Shown piece by piece: positions 53,083-62,086 of a stretch of DNA of 64,000 bases (positions are counted from its first letter, which is position 1; each line of letters starts with the position of its first letter). The translations under genes were made by a program, and so were the position numbers. The DNA is taken from positions 1-64,000 of the forward strand of contig CASFGU010000044.1 in the NCBI GenBank assembly GCA_949294395.1. The letters run 5' to 3'. The stretch is from an uncultured bacterium. Its GTDB lineage: Bacteria; Cyanobacteriota; Vampirovibrionia; Gastranaerophilales; Gastranaerophilaceae. The notes beneath the pieces are model-generated. The model searched no databases and was not told the origin of the DNA. It saw nothing but the letters and a program-made list of their open reading frames with translations.

Positions 53083-54399
53083 CTAACCTTCCTTTTTTGT
53101 TAATTTTAGCACATGAGTCGGGTTTGTTTCAACTTTTATTTTATTGCTGATACCTGCGCCTGCAGCCCACAAAACCTCGTTATCCCTGCATAAGAAAAGC
53201 ATTTCATCTTTTATGTGTTTTGGAATTTTTTTATCTGTAAGATATTTTTTTAATTTTCTTGAGCCTGAGGTTCCGAGCGGGCTGATGATGTCGCCGTCAC
53301 GGCGTTTTCTTAGTGTAAAATTAACTTCTTTTAATTCCGCGTATGCCCTGTAATCACTGTCCGGCGGAAATTTATACGGTTTCACTGCGCACTTTTCTAT
53401 TGAAAAAATATAATTACCCGTGTCGTATGTGCCTTCTTTGGTTACTGAAATTTCAGGCAAATGTGTAGACTGCTTTTGAATAACTTCAAAATAATTTTCA
53501 TTTACAAACATAAAATGATTTTTTGTAATTGAGCATTTTTTGCCGGATTTAGCGCCGGAATTTTCTTTTATAAAGTTTTTTATCCGTAAAATAGATGCTC
53601 TGTCATAATCGATACCATTCTTAAGAAATATTTCATAAATAATTCTGTTTTGCGCTGCATCAGGTGCTTTCAGAAATTTTTCCGTTGAATTTCCGATTTC
53701 TTTTTGCAGCTGGTTTAAATATTCCTGCAGAAGATTGTTTTCATCCGTAGCTATTTCAGAAAGTGAATTAAGGGCTTCTTTGCACTTGGGGTTGATTTCT
53801 TCACACAGAGGGAGAATTTTTTGCCTTATAAGATTTCGTTTATATTTAGTATTCATGTTTGAACTGTCAATATTCGGATGAAGATTTTGTTCTTTCACGT
53901 ATTTTGCAATACGGGCGCGTGAGACTTTTAAAAGCGGTCTGTAGAAAATGCCGCGGTGTTCTTCTATTGCGGAAAGTCCTGCAATTCCGGTTCCTTTAAT
54001 AATTCTGTAAAGTACAGTTTCGGCGTTATCGTCAGCATTATGTGCAGTCAGAAAATATTCGCTCTTGAATTTTTCAGCACACTTTTCAAAAAATTCGTAT
54101 CTTGCTTCCCTTGCTGCGGTTTCAGTTTTCGGAACCCCGTCGTCAAGTGTTTCTGAATAGAATTTTATATTATGTTTAGTGCAGAAATCCCTGCAGCGTT
54201 CAGCATCCTCTCTGCTTTCTTCCCCGCGCCAGTTGTGGTTCAGGTGGATTGCAATTACAGGAATGTTTAATTCATGCAAAATATTCAGCAGACAAAGAGA
54301 ATCCACCCCGCCTGAAAATCCGAGCAACACAGGCTCGCCGGAAGTTTTAATTCCGTATTTTTCAAAAAAAGCTTTAACAGTTTCTACAATATCGCTCAT
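53083..54399 (-). CDS. tilS: tRNA(Ile)-lysidine synthetase
   Basis: A 438-residue enzyme that converts C34 of the CAU-anticodon tRNA-Ile to lysidine, using ATP and lysine. It has the N-type ATP-pyrophosphatase loop 'LLGFSGGVDSLCLLN' near residue 25, 'NHNWRGEESREDAE', 'LTAHNADDNAETVLYRIIKGTG', and the C-terminal TilS domain 'LRKRRDGDIISPLGTSGSRK' followed by 'KKYLTDKKIP'. Its ATG overlaps the stop of the Clp_N protein gene by four bases (ATGA), and hpt follows after three bases. Essential in most bacteria. Confidence 0.96.
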   Translation of the reverse strand: MSDIVETVKAFFEKYGIKTSGEPVLLGFSGGVDSLCLLNILHELNIPVIAIHLNHNWRGEESREDAERCRDFCTKHNIKFYSETLDDGVPKTETAAREARYEFFEKCAEKFKSEYFLTAHNADDNAETVLYRIIKGTGIAGLSAIEEHRGIFYRPLLKVSRARIAKYVKEQNLHPNIDSSNMNTKYKRNLIRQKILPLCEEINPKCKEALNSLSEIATDENNLLQEYLNQLQKEIGNSTEKFLKAPDAAQNRIIYEIFLKNGIDYDRASILRIKNFIKENSGAKSGKKCSITKNHFMFVNENYFEVIQKQSTHLPEISVTKEGTYDTGNYIFSIEKCAVKPYKFPPDSDYRAYAELKEVNFTLRKRRDGDIISPLGTSGSRKLKKYLTDKKIPKHIKDEMLFLCRDNEVLWAAGAGISNKIKVETNPTHVLKLTKKEG

Positions 54400-55754
54400 T
54401 GTTTAAACTTTTTAACGCCTTCTCTTATTTCTACGGCGTCAACTCCAAGCTGTTCAAGTGCCTTCATTGCAATACAGGTCGGCTCTGTTGTGAGTGCCAG
54501 AAGCATGTGGGCGGATTCAATTCTGGACTTGCGTTCTTTTTTTGCAAGTTCCCAGGCTGCTTCAAGAACTCTTTTCGCGCGTTTTGTAAACACTATTTCT
54601 TTGTCGTAATATTCATTTCCGAAGCCGATAAGATCTTCTACAACTTTTCTTGCATCTTTAATATTAATTTCAAGCTCCGCAAGAACCTGTGCGCCTACTC
54701 CTGTTGCTTCCCCTATAATTCCGAGCAGGAACATCTCTGTTCCGACAACGTTACGTCCTAAACGGCGGGCTTCTTCTTTTGCCAGCCTCAAAATAGTAAG
54801 CGTCTGCGGCATCTGCTTTTCAATAGGTTTTATAATACTGTGTGCAAGGTCATCATCTGAAATCTTCAATTCCTTGAATATTTCGTAAGCAAGCCCTTTT
54901 TTGGTTTTCAAAACCCCGAGTATAATGTGCTCCGGCAGAACGACCGATGAGCCGAGTTCTTTGGCTGTCTGGAGCGCAGAGTTCATTATTGTAAAGGCAT
55001 TCGGCGTAAAAATTATCTGTCGGCCCTCATATTCGGCCTGTCTTGACTGGATATTTTTAAGTTTTTCATCAAATAATTCTTCTGTAACTCCGTTTTGCGC
55101 AAGAATTTTAGTGAGTTCACACTCCTTATCCTCGAGAATTGATGAAACAATCTGTTCTGTTCCTAGAATTTCGTAGTTTGAGGCTGATAGTTTTGCGACC
55201 GCACGTTCAAACACTGCCGTGGATTCAGCACTATCAAACAGGGCATCAGTTTCTGCAGAACGGTTATGCTCTGTTTCGCGGCTATCATCAATTTCAGGAT
55301 GATATAGTTTTTTGACTTTTTTCTGAACAAGTTTCTGGAGAAGGGTTCTCGCTGCATAAATGTCAAAGCCGAGTTTTTCTAGAGTTTTTACATTGTTTGA
55401 ATTTTTGTCGCTTATTACGGCAAGAAATAAATGTTCGTAAAGAATTGACGGATTGCCTGATTTATTTGCAATATCAAGCGTGTGTTTCAGAATATTCTTT
55501 ACGTGATGACTGAAATTCGGCACCGCATCAGGACTTTTTGCTTTTGTAATTTCAAGAGTTTTGTTTATTTCGTCATATAAATCATCGTATGTGATATTAT
55601 AATTCTTAAAAATTTTCAAAGGAATGCCCTTTGCCTCTTTTGCAAGTGCAAGAAGAAGATGTTCTGATAAAATATACTCTGAATTCATCTCCTGTGCGAT
55701 TTTTTGTGCCTCAGCCACTACATTTACTGCTTTTTCCGTAAACTTTTCAAACAA
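54396..55754 (-). CDS. Clp N-domain repeat protein without AAA+ domains
   Basis: A 452-residue protein made only of Clp_N-type repeats. Five half-repeats are visible: 1-40 ('AQEMNSEYILSEHLLLALAK'), ~175-210 ('SASNYEILGTEQIVSSIL'), ~245-285 ('LGSSVVLPEHIILGVLK'), ~315-355 ('LGRNVVGTEMFLLGIIGE') and ~385-430 ('SRIESAHMLLALTTEPT'). No Walker motifs occur, so it is not an unfoldase. Clp_N domains bind substrates or adaptors; the protein may recruit substrates to ClpC, or be a ClpS/ClpC1-like adaptor. It begins one base behind the DUF1292 gene and overlaps tilS. An orphan ClpX zinc finger is encoded further upstream in the same operon. Confidence 0.8.
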   Translation of the reverse strand: MFEKFTEKAVNVVAEAQKIAQEMNSEYILSEHLLLALAKEAKGIPLKIFKNYNITYDDLYDEINKTLEITKAKSPDAVPNFSHHVKNILKHTLDIANKSGNPSILYEHLFLAVISDKNSNNVKTLEKLGFDIYAARTLLQKLVQKKVKKLYHPEIDDSRETEHNRSAETDALFDSAESTAVFERAVAKLSASNYEILGTEQIVSSILEDKECELTKILAQNGVTEELFDEKLKNIQSRQAEYEGRQIIFTPNAFTIMNSALQTAKELGSSVVLPEHIILGVLKTKKGLAYEIFKELKISDDDLAHSIIKPIEKQMPQTLTILRLAKEEARRLGRNVVGTEMFLLGIIGEATGVGAQVLAELEINIKDARKVVEDLIGFGNEYYDKEIVFTKRAKRVLEAAWELAKKERKSRIESAHMLLALTTEPTCIAMKALEQLGVDAVEIREGVKKFKQ

Positions 55755-56030
55755 TTATTCTTCCCCGTCTTCTTCATCCATATTTTCTACATATTCAGCA
55801 ACCCTGTTGAATTCATCGTCATCGTCAATTGTTTCAAACAGGTAATCTTCGCCGTCTTTTGTTAATCTCATAAGGATTAATTCATCATCTTCGCTTTCTC
55901 CTTCTTTTTCAGCGGGAAGCAGAAGCGCATATTCCTGATTGTCAACTTCTACGATGTCAAACAGTTCAAATGTGATGACTTTGCCATCCTCGTCAATTGT
56001 TTCGATTAATTGTTTTTCGTCTTTTTCCAT
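55755..56030 (-). CDS. DUF1292 family protein
   Basis: A 91-residue, extremely acidic protein: 'IDEDGKVITFELFDIVEVDN' then 'EYALLLPAEKEGESEDDELI' and a tail of Asp/Glu. This is the DUF1292 pattern ('F..v...dg..Y.ll.p......e....'), a family often encoded beside ruvX and alaS in Firmicutes; here ruvX is directly upstream (18-bp gap). Its function is not established. It is translated together with the Clp_N-only protein, whose start is adjacent to its stop. Confidence 0.85.
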   Translation of the reverse strand: MEKDEKQLIETIDEDGKVITFELFDIVEVDNQEYALLLPAEKEGESEDDELILMRLTKDGEDYLFETIDDDDEFNRVAEYVENMDEEDGEE

Positions 56031-56048
56031 TTTTTACGCCTTTCATTT

Positions 56049-56453
56049 TTATTGTTTACGTGACAGGTACTGTTCCAGTATAATACAAGCACTCTCAATA
56101 TCAACTAAACCTTTGTCTTTTGTGAAGTTAATTTTCTTATTTCTCAAATTTTCTTCCGCTTCCTCGGAGGTTAAGCGTTCATCTTCAAAGAAAATTTCAT
56201 AGCCCTGAATTTTTCCTGCAAAATTTATGCAATCCTCTGCCTGAGCACCTTTTGTACCGTCCATGTTAAGCGGCACTCCGGCGACAATTTTTTTTACATT
56301 ATTTTCTTTTGCAATTTTATAAATTGCCTCAAGCGCCTTCTCCTCAGGCCGGCGCGGAATATACGAGTGCCCGTTTGCAATCATCAAAAGATAATCGCTC
56401 AAGGCTATACCTATTCTTTTTGTTCCTATATCAAGAGCCATTACTTTATACAT
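56049..56453 (-). CDS. ruvX: RuvX/YqgF Holliday junction resolvase-like nuclease
   Basis: A 134-residue RNase H-fold protein: 'VMALDIGTKRIGIALSDYLL' with the first catalytic Asp, 'IVAGVPLNMDGTKGAQA', 'FEDERLTSEEAEENL' with Glu and 'KGLVDIESACIILEQYL' with the last Asp. YqgF proteins act in 16S rRNA maturation and possibly recombination (family knowledge). Its start overlaps the end of the 536-residue gene by eight bases. Confidence 0.95.
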   Translation of the reverse strand: MYKVMALDIGTKRIGIALSDYLLMIANGHSYIPRRPEEKALEAIYKIAKENNVKKIVAGVPLNMDGTKGAQAEDCINFAGKIQGYEIFFEDERLTSEEAEENLRNKKINFTKDKGLVDIESACIILEQYLSRKQ

Positions 56454-58056
56454 TTTTCACCCACTTTGCTTCTATTTTTTCAATAATTTTGTCGAGTTCT
56501 TGAAGTGTAAACCGGTTCTGATTTTCTTCAGTATTGAATTTTAGTGAAAAATAGTATTCGTAAACGCTTTTTCTTAAAATATTAATGTATAATTGAGGCA
56601 GCATTTTTTCATCAAGATAAAGCCCGTATAAAAGCGCTGCTTCAGCATCTTTTTTATCTGCCATCTTTAGATATGCGCATACAGGAAGCCTTTCACGCCA
56701 GATTCTTTTTTCGTCCTCATAAAATATAATATCTGTGTTCCGGCTGACTTCCTCATCTAAATCAACATTTTCAATACCTGATTTTAATTTTTTATTAAGA
56801 TTTTCAAGAAATTCTTCAAATTCGGTGCTGTATTCACTGTCCAGAAACCAGTGCTCCATAAAATCCATATTCAGAATTTTTTCAAAATCTTTGCTCTCGA
56901 TTTGTTGCGGTTTATAGTTTTCAGAAAGAATTGTCTCGAAATCCTCCTTTTCGTAGTCAATATCCGCCAGAAGGTTTTTCCAGCATACATATTCATAAGG
57001 CAAAAGCCAGTTATTGATTTTTGTCTTAGAGATATTTTCTCCGTAAAGAAGCAGTGTTTTTAGAACAGCAGGCGGAACAGCTATGGATTTTTCGCCCTTA
57101 TAAAATCTTTCTATAATCTTGTCGCATTCAAATTCTGATATGTCATTAAAGCCGAAGCAGTCACGGATACCGTTGTAATCATTCAGTACAACCGCAACAA
57201 ACTGCACGCGTTTGTCAGTGTTTGTTCTGGAAAATATAAGCGCCTGATTTCCGTGCCCGTCAGGATATGTTACACAGCAGCGGTATGGCTTCGAGCCTGA
57301 AAGGAGCTTTTTGTAAAATTCCTGCGAATTATCTTCTCTAATGCCGGCAAGTTTCAGCTTTGAAAGATTTCGTTTAATCAGCGGCTTCATATTGTCGCTT
57401 ACAAAATCGCAGGCAGTATTAAGTGCATGGTATGCAAGCTGGGAACGTGAATTTCCGAGAAGTTCCAGCGCCTCTTTGCCGGTCACGGAATCCGGTCTTG
57501 AGAGAAATACCGGCACAAGAATATTTGCAAGTGCGTCCTGTGTGTAGTCATCAGCGAGCGATTTTATCAAAAGAAGTTTGTCTTTTTCGTCGACAGCATT
57601 TAAAAAATCAAGAAAATCAATCTGTACTTCGGGGTTTACTATTGCCTTATCCAGAAGGTCTCTAGTATCCTCGTCTATTATATCAAAGTTTTCTGCGTAT
57701 TCGCTGTAATCTTCGTATTTCCAGTCGGTTTCAAGCTCTCTTAAGAAACTCAGAACAATAATCTTTACTTCGCTTGAAGCCATGTTGTTTTTCAGGATAG
57801 CCCAGAGCTGGTTTATAAGTTTATCGCGCTCTACGTAGCGTTCAAGCAGAAATCTTATAATCTTTTCACTGCCTGTTTTGATATTAAGCAGTTCTTTGAA
57901 AAGAAGTTTTTCTATAATTTTTCTATCAGGCTGCGCATCGAGCCGGGAAAAATCGCACTTTGAAATATCCGAGGTTTTTGAATATTCTCCGATAATTCTT
58001 AAAAGTTCGGCTTTTACCTCAAAAGGGTTTAGTTCTTTTGCCTTATGGTTAATCAT
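56446..58056 (-). CDS. Unknown helical-repeat protein in the ruvX operon
   Basis: A 536-residue soluble protein. Residues ~60-240 are helical and repeat-like ('FLLERYVERDKLINQLWAIL', 'IVLSFLRELETDWKYEDYSE'; 'LLIKSLADDYTQDALANILVPVFLSR'-type), resembling HEAT/ARM units. A central beta region includes 'CCVTYPDGHGNQALIFSRTN' and the C-terminal part is acidic. I know no family. The start overlaps the stop of the zinc-finger gene (TAATG), and its end overlaps ruvX by eight bases, so it is tightly coupled to both. Confidence 0.75.
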   Translation of the reverse strand: MINHKAKELNPFEVKAELLRIIGEYSKTSDISKCDFSRLDAQPDRKIIEKLLFKELLNIKTGSEKIIRFLLERYVERDKLINQLWAILKNNMASSEVKIIVLSFLRELETDWKYEDYSEYAENFDIIDEDTRDLLDKAIVNPEVQIDFLDFLNAVDEKDKLLLIKSLADDYTQDALANILVPVFLSRPDSVTGKEALELLGNSRSQLAYHALNTACDFVSDNMKPLIKRNLSKLKLAGIREDNSQEFYKKLLSGSKPYRCCVTYPDGHGNQALIFSRTNTDKRVQFVAVVLNDYNGIRDCFGFNDISEFECDKIIERFYKGEKSIAVPPAVLKTLLLYGENISKTKINNWLLPYEYVCWKNLLADIDYEKEDFETILSENYKPQQIESKDFEKILNMDFMEHWFLDSEYSTEFEEFLENLNKKLKSGIENVDLDEEVSRNTDIIFYEDEKRIWRERLPVCAYLKMADKKDAEAALLYGLYLDEKMLPQLYINILRKSVYEYYFSLKFNTEENQNRFTLQELDKIIEKIEAKWVKNV

Positions 58057-58337
58057 TATCTTCTGGCTTTCCCCCAGAACGCGTCAAGAATTTGCTGAGC
58101 CTCGGCAGACGGCATTCTGTCGTTTAAAATCAAATACTGCACTGCAATCATTGCGCATTCAGAACAAATGTTAACCCCCGGGCCCTGAACCATTTTCAGA
58201 ACCTGTGTATTAGGACGTTTGCAAAAACTGCAGTATACTACTTCGTCATTATTATTTTCAGCACTGTCAGAACCCCTTTCCTCTTTGTGGTGGTTATTCC
58301 GTTTTGCCCCTAATTTGACTACTTTATCTTCCGACAT
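58056..58337 (-). CDS. Stand-alone ClpX-type zinc-finger protein
   Basis: A 93-residue protein with a basic, disordered first 30 residues and then a ClpX zinc-binding domain: 'YCSFCKRPNTQVLKMVQGPG' then 'VNICSECAMIAVQYLI', giving the Cys-x2-Cys ... Cys-x2-Cys pattern. The AAA+ part of ClpX (over 350 residues) is absent. In ClpX this domain dimerises and binds substrates and the adaptor SspB. As first gene of the long minus-strand operon, with AAAGGAG before ATG 58337, it could be an adaptor or decoy for ClpXP. Confidence 0.85.
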   Translation of the reverse strand: MSEDKVVKLGAKRNNHHKEERGSDSAENNNDEVVYCSFCKRPNTQVLKMVQGPGVNICSECAMIAVQYLILNDRMPSAEAQQILDAFWGKARR

Positions 58338-58471
58338 GCTTTTCTCCTTTTAATTTAACACATAACCTTTTTATAATGTCTATTGTAACCCAAATCTGAA
58401 AATTTGCCAAATTTTTATTCTTATTTTATAATATAAAAAAATGTGTTTTTTAATAAAGAGGGATGAGTTTT

Positions 58472-59086
58472 ATGAGAAAAGCGCTTTTACTGGTCAGTAT
58501 TTTAATGATTTCGGTGATTACAACCGCATGTATTAATAATTTTGCGGTTCAGGAGCTTAACAACAAAGCCCTGGGGTTTATGGAACAGGGAAATTATAAA
58601 GAAGCTATTGAACGCCTGAAATCCAGTGTTGATTTAGATGATTCAATTTTTGAAACCCATTACAACCTTGCAGTTGCTTATACTAAAAATGAAGAGTACT
58701 TGAAAGCGCTTGAAGCTTACAGTAAAGCTATTGAACTTAAGCCTGATTTTACAGATACATATTATTCAATTGCTGTTACGCAGGAAAACCTTGCATCTGA
58801 TTTAATCTCCGGCGCTTTAATCCTTGATGAGACAGGAAATATTCAAAAAGCGCCTGAAAAATCTCTTGAAGAAGCTGGAAAACTTCCTGATATTTCAGAA
58901 AAGACCTCGCAAGCAGCAAGACAGCTAATGGATGAGGCTGTCAAAAATTATGAAATTTATCTGCAAAAGTCGCCTGAAGCAAAAGACTTGCAGGAAGTTC
59001 AGGCAAGAGTTACAGACTTAAAAAACAGAGCAGCATCGCTTTCGGGTGACGCCAGTGCTGAAAAGGCTCCGGCAAAAGCAGAATAG
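58472..59086 (+). CDS. TPR-containing lipoprotein
   Basis: ATG 58472 is chosen because GAGGG sits directly against the earlier ATG (58463) but nine bases from this one. The 204-residue product has a lipoprotein signal peptide with lipobox ITTAC (Cys about residue 20), then TPR repeats ('LNNKALGFMEQGNYKEAIER', 'THYNLAVAYTKNEEYLKALE', 'TYYSIAVTQENLA') and an Ala/Lys-rich tail. It should be attached to a membrane outer face and bind proteins. The gene ends two bases before lgt, the enzyme that lipidates such proteins, so the two are co-transcribed. Confidence 0.85.
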   Translation: MRKALLLVSILMISVITTACINNFAVQELNNKALGFMEQGNYKEAIERLKSSVDLDDSIFETHYNLAVAYTKNEEYLKALEAYSKAIELKPDFTDTYYSIAVTQENLASDLISGALILDETGNIQKAPEKSLEEAGKLPDISEKTSQAARQLMDEAVKNYEIYLQKSPEAKDLQEVQARVTDLKNRAASLSGDASAEKAPAKAE

Positions 59087-59088
59087 TT

Positions 59089-59889
59089 ATGATGTTTCAA
59101 TCTCCGGGGGATGTTATATTTAAAATTTTTGACTTTCCTGTCTATTATTACGGGCTGGTGCTTGCTGTTGCCTGTCTTACCGGTGTTGTAACAGCTTTTA
59201 AAATCTTTAAAAAATATAATCCGGACAAGGATTATGAAGCTATCTGGGATTTTGCAGCCTATGTGATAATTGCCGGAATTCTCGGGGCAAGGCTGTATTA
59301 CTGTCTTTTGAACCCCGTATATTACTACTATCATCCGAATGAAATTCTTTTCATAAGACAGGGCGGTCTGTCTATTCACGGAGGAGTTACGTTCGGTGTA
59401 ATTACTTTAATTCTGCTTGCAAAATTTCATAAACTTCCGGTATGGAAGCTTCTTGACGCTTTTGCCTGCGGTACTGCCGTTGCACAGGCAATCGGTCGAT
59501 GGGGAAACTTCTTTAATTCTGAAGCCTTCGGGTTTCCTACGGATTTGCCATGGAAACTTTTTATTCCTCTTGAAAGACGTCCTGCATTGTTTGCGGATTA
59601 CAGCTTTTTCCATCCGGCGTTCCTGTATGAAAGCATTCTTGATTTTGTTATTTTTGCGATTTTGTTGTTTGTGATGAAGAAGTGGGCGCATCGCAATCCG
59701 GGGGTGACTTTCTGTTTGTACTTGATAATGTACTCGTTTGTAAGAATTTTTACGGAATATATAAGGATAGACAGCGCACTTAATCTTTACAGCATACCGG
59801 TTGCACAGCTGGTTTCGGCTGCATGGATTATTATTGCGCTTGTTATTATGGTGCTGCTTTTCAAAAGAAATCACAGTTTGTACGGGTAA
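59089..59889 (+). CDS. lgt: Prolipoprotein diacylglyceryl transferase
   Basis: A 266-residue integral membrane enzyme that transfers diacylglycerol to the lipobox Cys of prolipoproteins. Signature 'GRWGNFFNSEAFGFPTDLPW', 'GGLSIHGGVTFG' with the essential His, and 'HPAFLYESILDFVIF' are present, together with about seven membrane segments. Two adjacent ATGs give the start. It follows the TPR lipoprotein by two bases and its 3' end overlaps the convergent prepilin gene by 19 bp. Confidence 0.96.
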   Translation: MMFQSPGDVIFKIFDFPVYYYGLVLAVACLTGVVTAFKIFKKYNPDKDYEAIWDFAAYVIIAGILGARLYYCLLNPVYYYYHPNEILFIRQGGLSIHGGVTFGVITLILLAKFHKLPVWKLLDAFACGTAVAQAIGRWGNFFNSEAFGFPTDLPWKLFIPLERRPALFADYSFFHPAFLYESILDFVIFAILLFVMKKWAHRNPGVTFCLYLIMYSFVRIFTEYIRIDSALNLYSIPVAQLVSAAWIIIALVIMVLLFKRNHSLYG

Positions 59890-60524
59890 TCTTTTTTAAA
59901 TTCCCAGTTGTCAAATTGCAAAAGAGTAGTGCAGCTTTGAGGGGTTGTTTTACATTTTTCCAATGCTTCTTCTCTTGTTGAAACGTTTTTCCGTAAGTAG
60001 CTGCAAATAAATTTACTTTTTCCGCACTCTCCATTATTGCATAATAAAAAGTCGAAACGGTCAAATCCCCATTTATTCGGTGCTTTTGTTCCGTTTAGAT
60101 CAAGTATCATGTCTATGCAATCTCCGTTGAACAAGTAAACGAGGCTGCCATCTGACATTTTTACCCGTAGATGTGACTGTTGCGCTGTATCTTCTATATC
60201 CTGAATATATCCATTTCTGTCATAAGATGTATATTTCAGGTATGGTTCAATATACTTTAAAAAATATTTATGTAGTCTGTTGTAATTGTTTGCTTTATCA
60301 TCACTGTCAAGACTTTCCTTGTCCCAGTATGCCGCATCACCGTTTTTGACCTGCGACAGTAAAATTGCCTGCTCCATTGTTGTATAGAATTTTTTTAACC
60401 TTACACTGTTCTCTTTTCTTTTGTAAGATTCTGTCAGCCCGGGCAGCGTCATTGCTGCAACGACTCCGATAATTACGAGTGTAATAAGCGTTTCTGCGAG
60501 CGTAAAAGCTGATGTCTTTTTCAT
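59871..60524 (-). CDS. Type IV prepilin-like protein
   Basis: A 217-residue protein with canonical short class III leader: 'MKKTSAFTLAETLITLVIIG' then VVAAMTLPGL; prepilin peptidase would cut before Phe7, and Glu is at mature +5. The mature domain has 'VKMSDGSLVYLFNGDCIDMI' and 'LDLNGTKAPNKWGFDRFDFL', like the C-terminal region of other Gastranaerophilales prepilin-like proteins, with several Cys. GGAGGA precedes ATG 60524. Compared with the other prepilin gene (43671-44906), its leader is normal. It may be a minor pilin or pseudopilin. Confidence 0.9.
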   Translation of the reverse strand: MKKTSAFTLAETLITLVIIGVVAAMTLPGLTESYKRKENSVRLKKFYTTMEQAILLSQVKNGDAAYWDKESLDSDDKANNYNRLHKYFLKYIEPYLKYTSYDRNGYIQDIEDTAQQSHLRVKMSDGSLVYLFNGDCIDMILDLNGTKAPNKWGFDRFDFLLCNNGECGKSKFICSYLRKNVSTREEALEKCKTTPQSCTTLLQFDNWEFKKDYPYKL

Positions 60525-60591
60525 ATTTCCTCCTTAATTTGTTCTCAATTAGACTACATACTAAATAAAATTATACGCGAAAATAAAAAAT

Positions 60592-60810
60592 ATGGACAAT
60601 AAGACTACAAAAATTTTACAATTAGGTAGGAAAATTTTTAAAGTCCGCAAAGAACACGGCTTTTCCCAGAATAAATTTGCGGAAATGCTTGATATTTCAC
60701 GTGAGCACCTCGCAAAAATTGAAACGGCAAAACGTTGTATAAGTCTCGGGCTGCTTATTGATATTGCAGAGAAACTTGATGTACGTGTCAGAGATTTAAT
60801 TGATTTTTAA
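60592..60810 (+). CDS. Small XRE-family regulator
   Basis: A 72-residue protein that consists of one Cro/C1 helix-turn-helix: 'FKVRKEHGFSQNKFAEMLDI', 'SREHLAKIETAKRCISLGLL', then 'DIAEKLDVRVRDLIDF'. It is divergent from the prepilin gene across 67 bp and is followed at once by the MFS transporter gene, so it may regulate either. No ribosome-binding site is obvious before ATG 60592. Confidence 0.9.
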   Translation: MDNKTTKILQLGRKIFKVRKEHGFSQNKFAEMLDISREHLAKIETAKRCISLGLLIDIAEKLDVRVRDLIDF

Positions 60811-60835
60811 GATATTTTGTTTTATTAATTATTTT

Positions 60836-61999
60836 ATGGAAAGTTTTACAGAAAAGAAGCCCCGAATCTGGTTAAATACCGCGCATTTTATTAACGATAT
60901 TTACACCGGTATGCTAAATCCTATTATGCCTTTTATTGCTGCTAAACTTGCTATTTCAATGGCTGCTGCAACTATTATTGTGAGTATTTCGCATATTTGT
61001 TCATCACTGTTGCAGCCGGTTTTCGGATTTTTTGCCGATAATATTTTAAAGCGGGTATTTATTTTCTGGGGGCTTTTGATGACGTCTGTTTTTATATCAT
61101 TTGCCCCGGGAACTAATCATATATTCCCGCTTCTTGTCTGTGTAATTCTCGGAAGTCTGGGTTCAAGTCTTTTTCATCCGCAGGCACTCGGGTTTTCAGT
61201 AAGGTTTGCAGGAAGTGACGTTACAAGAAATATGGGAATATTTATAGGGCTAGGCACTCTAGGTTACTCATTAGGGCCGGTTGTGTCTGCATTTGTAACC
61301 CAGTATATGGGGCTGGACAGTGTAAGATACCTTTCGGTACTCGGGGTTTGCTGGGTGCTTTTGATGTTTAACTTTGTTCCGAAAATTTCGGCTGCGGCTG
61401 AAACGCCTTCGCACAGCAGCTTTATACAGGCGTTTAAAGATATTTTAACTAACAGAAAGTTGAATATTTTAAATATTATTGCAATGTTAAAGACGCTTGT
61501 TACAACTTCAAGTTCTATTCTATTACCGTTTCTGTGGAAAAATCTCGGTTACAAACCTTTCCATATCGGAGCTGCTCTTTTTGCATTCAGCTTTGCGGCT
61601 GGAATTGCCTCTTTTATAAGCAGAAGCGTTGAAAACAAAGTTGGTGCGCAGAAAGTTTTTTATTTTTCAATGATTTCAACTTTGCCGCTCATGATTATTT
61701 TCGCACTTGTTTACAAAGATTACCCTTCACTGTCCTTTTTTATATATATTATTATGGGCTTCTGTACAGGTATGGCAATGCCTATAACAATGGTTATGGC
61801 GCAGAGTGTTCTTCCTCAGTATAAAAGTATAATAGGCGGGTTTATAAACGGCTTTTCTTGGGGTGTTGTCGCGCTTGTCATGTCGGTTGTAGGTTTTGCA
61901 GCGCAGGCTAAAGGTATTGTTCCGGTTCTCATTGTTATTACTTTAATCCCTGCACTCGCTTCTTACCCTGTACTTACAAGATTGTTTAAAAAAATGTAA
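60836..61999 (+). CDS. MFS efflux transporter, Fsr-like
   Basis: I place the start at ATG 60836 ('MESFTEKKPRIWLNTAHFIN'); an upstream TTG frame would overlap the XRE gene. The 387-residue protein has 12 membrane helices and resembles the fosmidomycin-resistance (Fsr) type of the major facilitator superfamily: 'HFINDIYTGMLNPIMPFIAA', 'SSLLQPVFGFFADN' (motif A region), 'LGSLGSSLFHPQALGF', and 'IMGFCTGMAMPITMVMAQSV'. It probably exports a drug or metabolite by proton antiport. The XRE gene ends 25 bp upstream and may control it. Confidence 0.88.
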   Translation: MESFTEKKPRIWLNTAHFINDIYTGMLNPIMPFIAAKLAISMAAATIIVSISHICSSLLQPVFGFFADNILKRVFIFWGLLMTSVFISFAPGTNHIFPLLVCVILGSLGSSLFHPQALGFSVRFAGSDVTRNMGIFIGLGTLGYSLGPVVSAFVTQYMGLDSVRYLSVLGVCWVLLMFNFVPKISAAAETPSHSSFIQAFKDILTNRKLNILNIIAMLKTLVTTSSSILLPFLWKNLGYKPFHIGAALFAFSFAAGIASFISRSVENKVGAQKVFYFSMISTLPLMIIFALVYKDYPSLSFFIYIIMGFCTGMAMPITMVMAQSVLPQYKSIIGGFINGFSWGVVALVMSVVGFAAQAKGIVPVLIVITLIPALASYPVLTRLFKKM

Positions 62000-62086
62000 T
62001 ATTATTTAATATTATTTAAAAATCCGGCAAAAATTTTTTGTTATGCTTTTTAATTTTTCATACAAAATTAGAAAGGACGTGACTCA

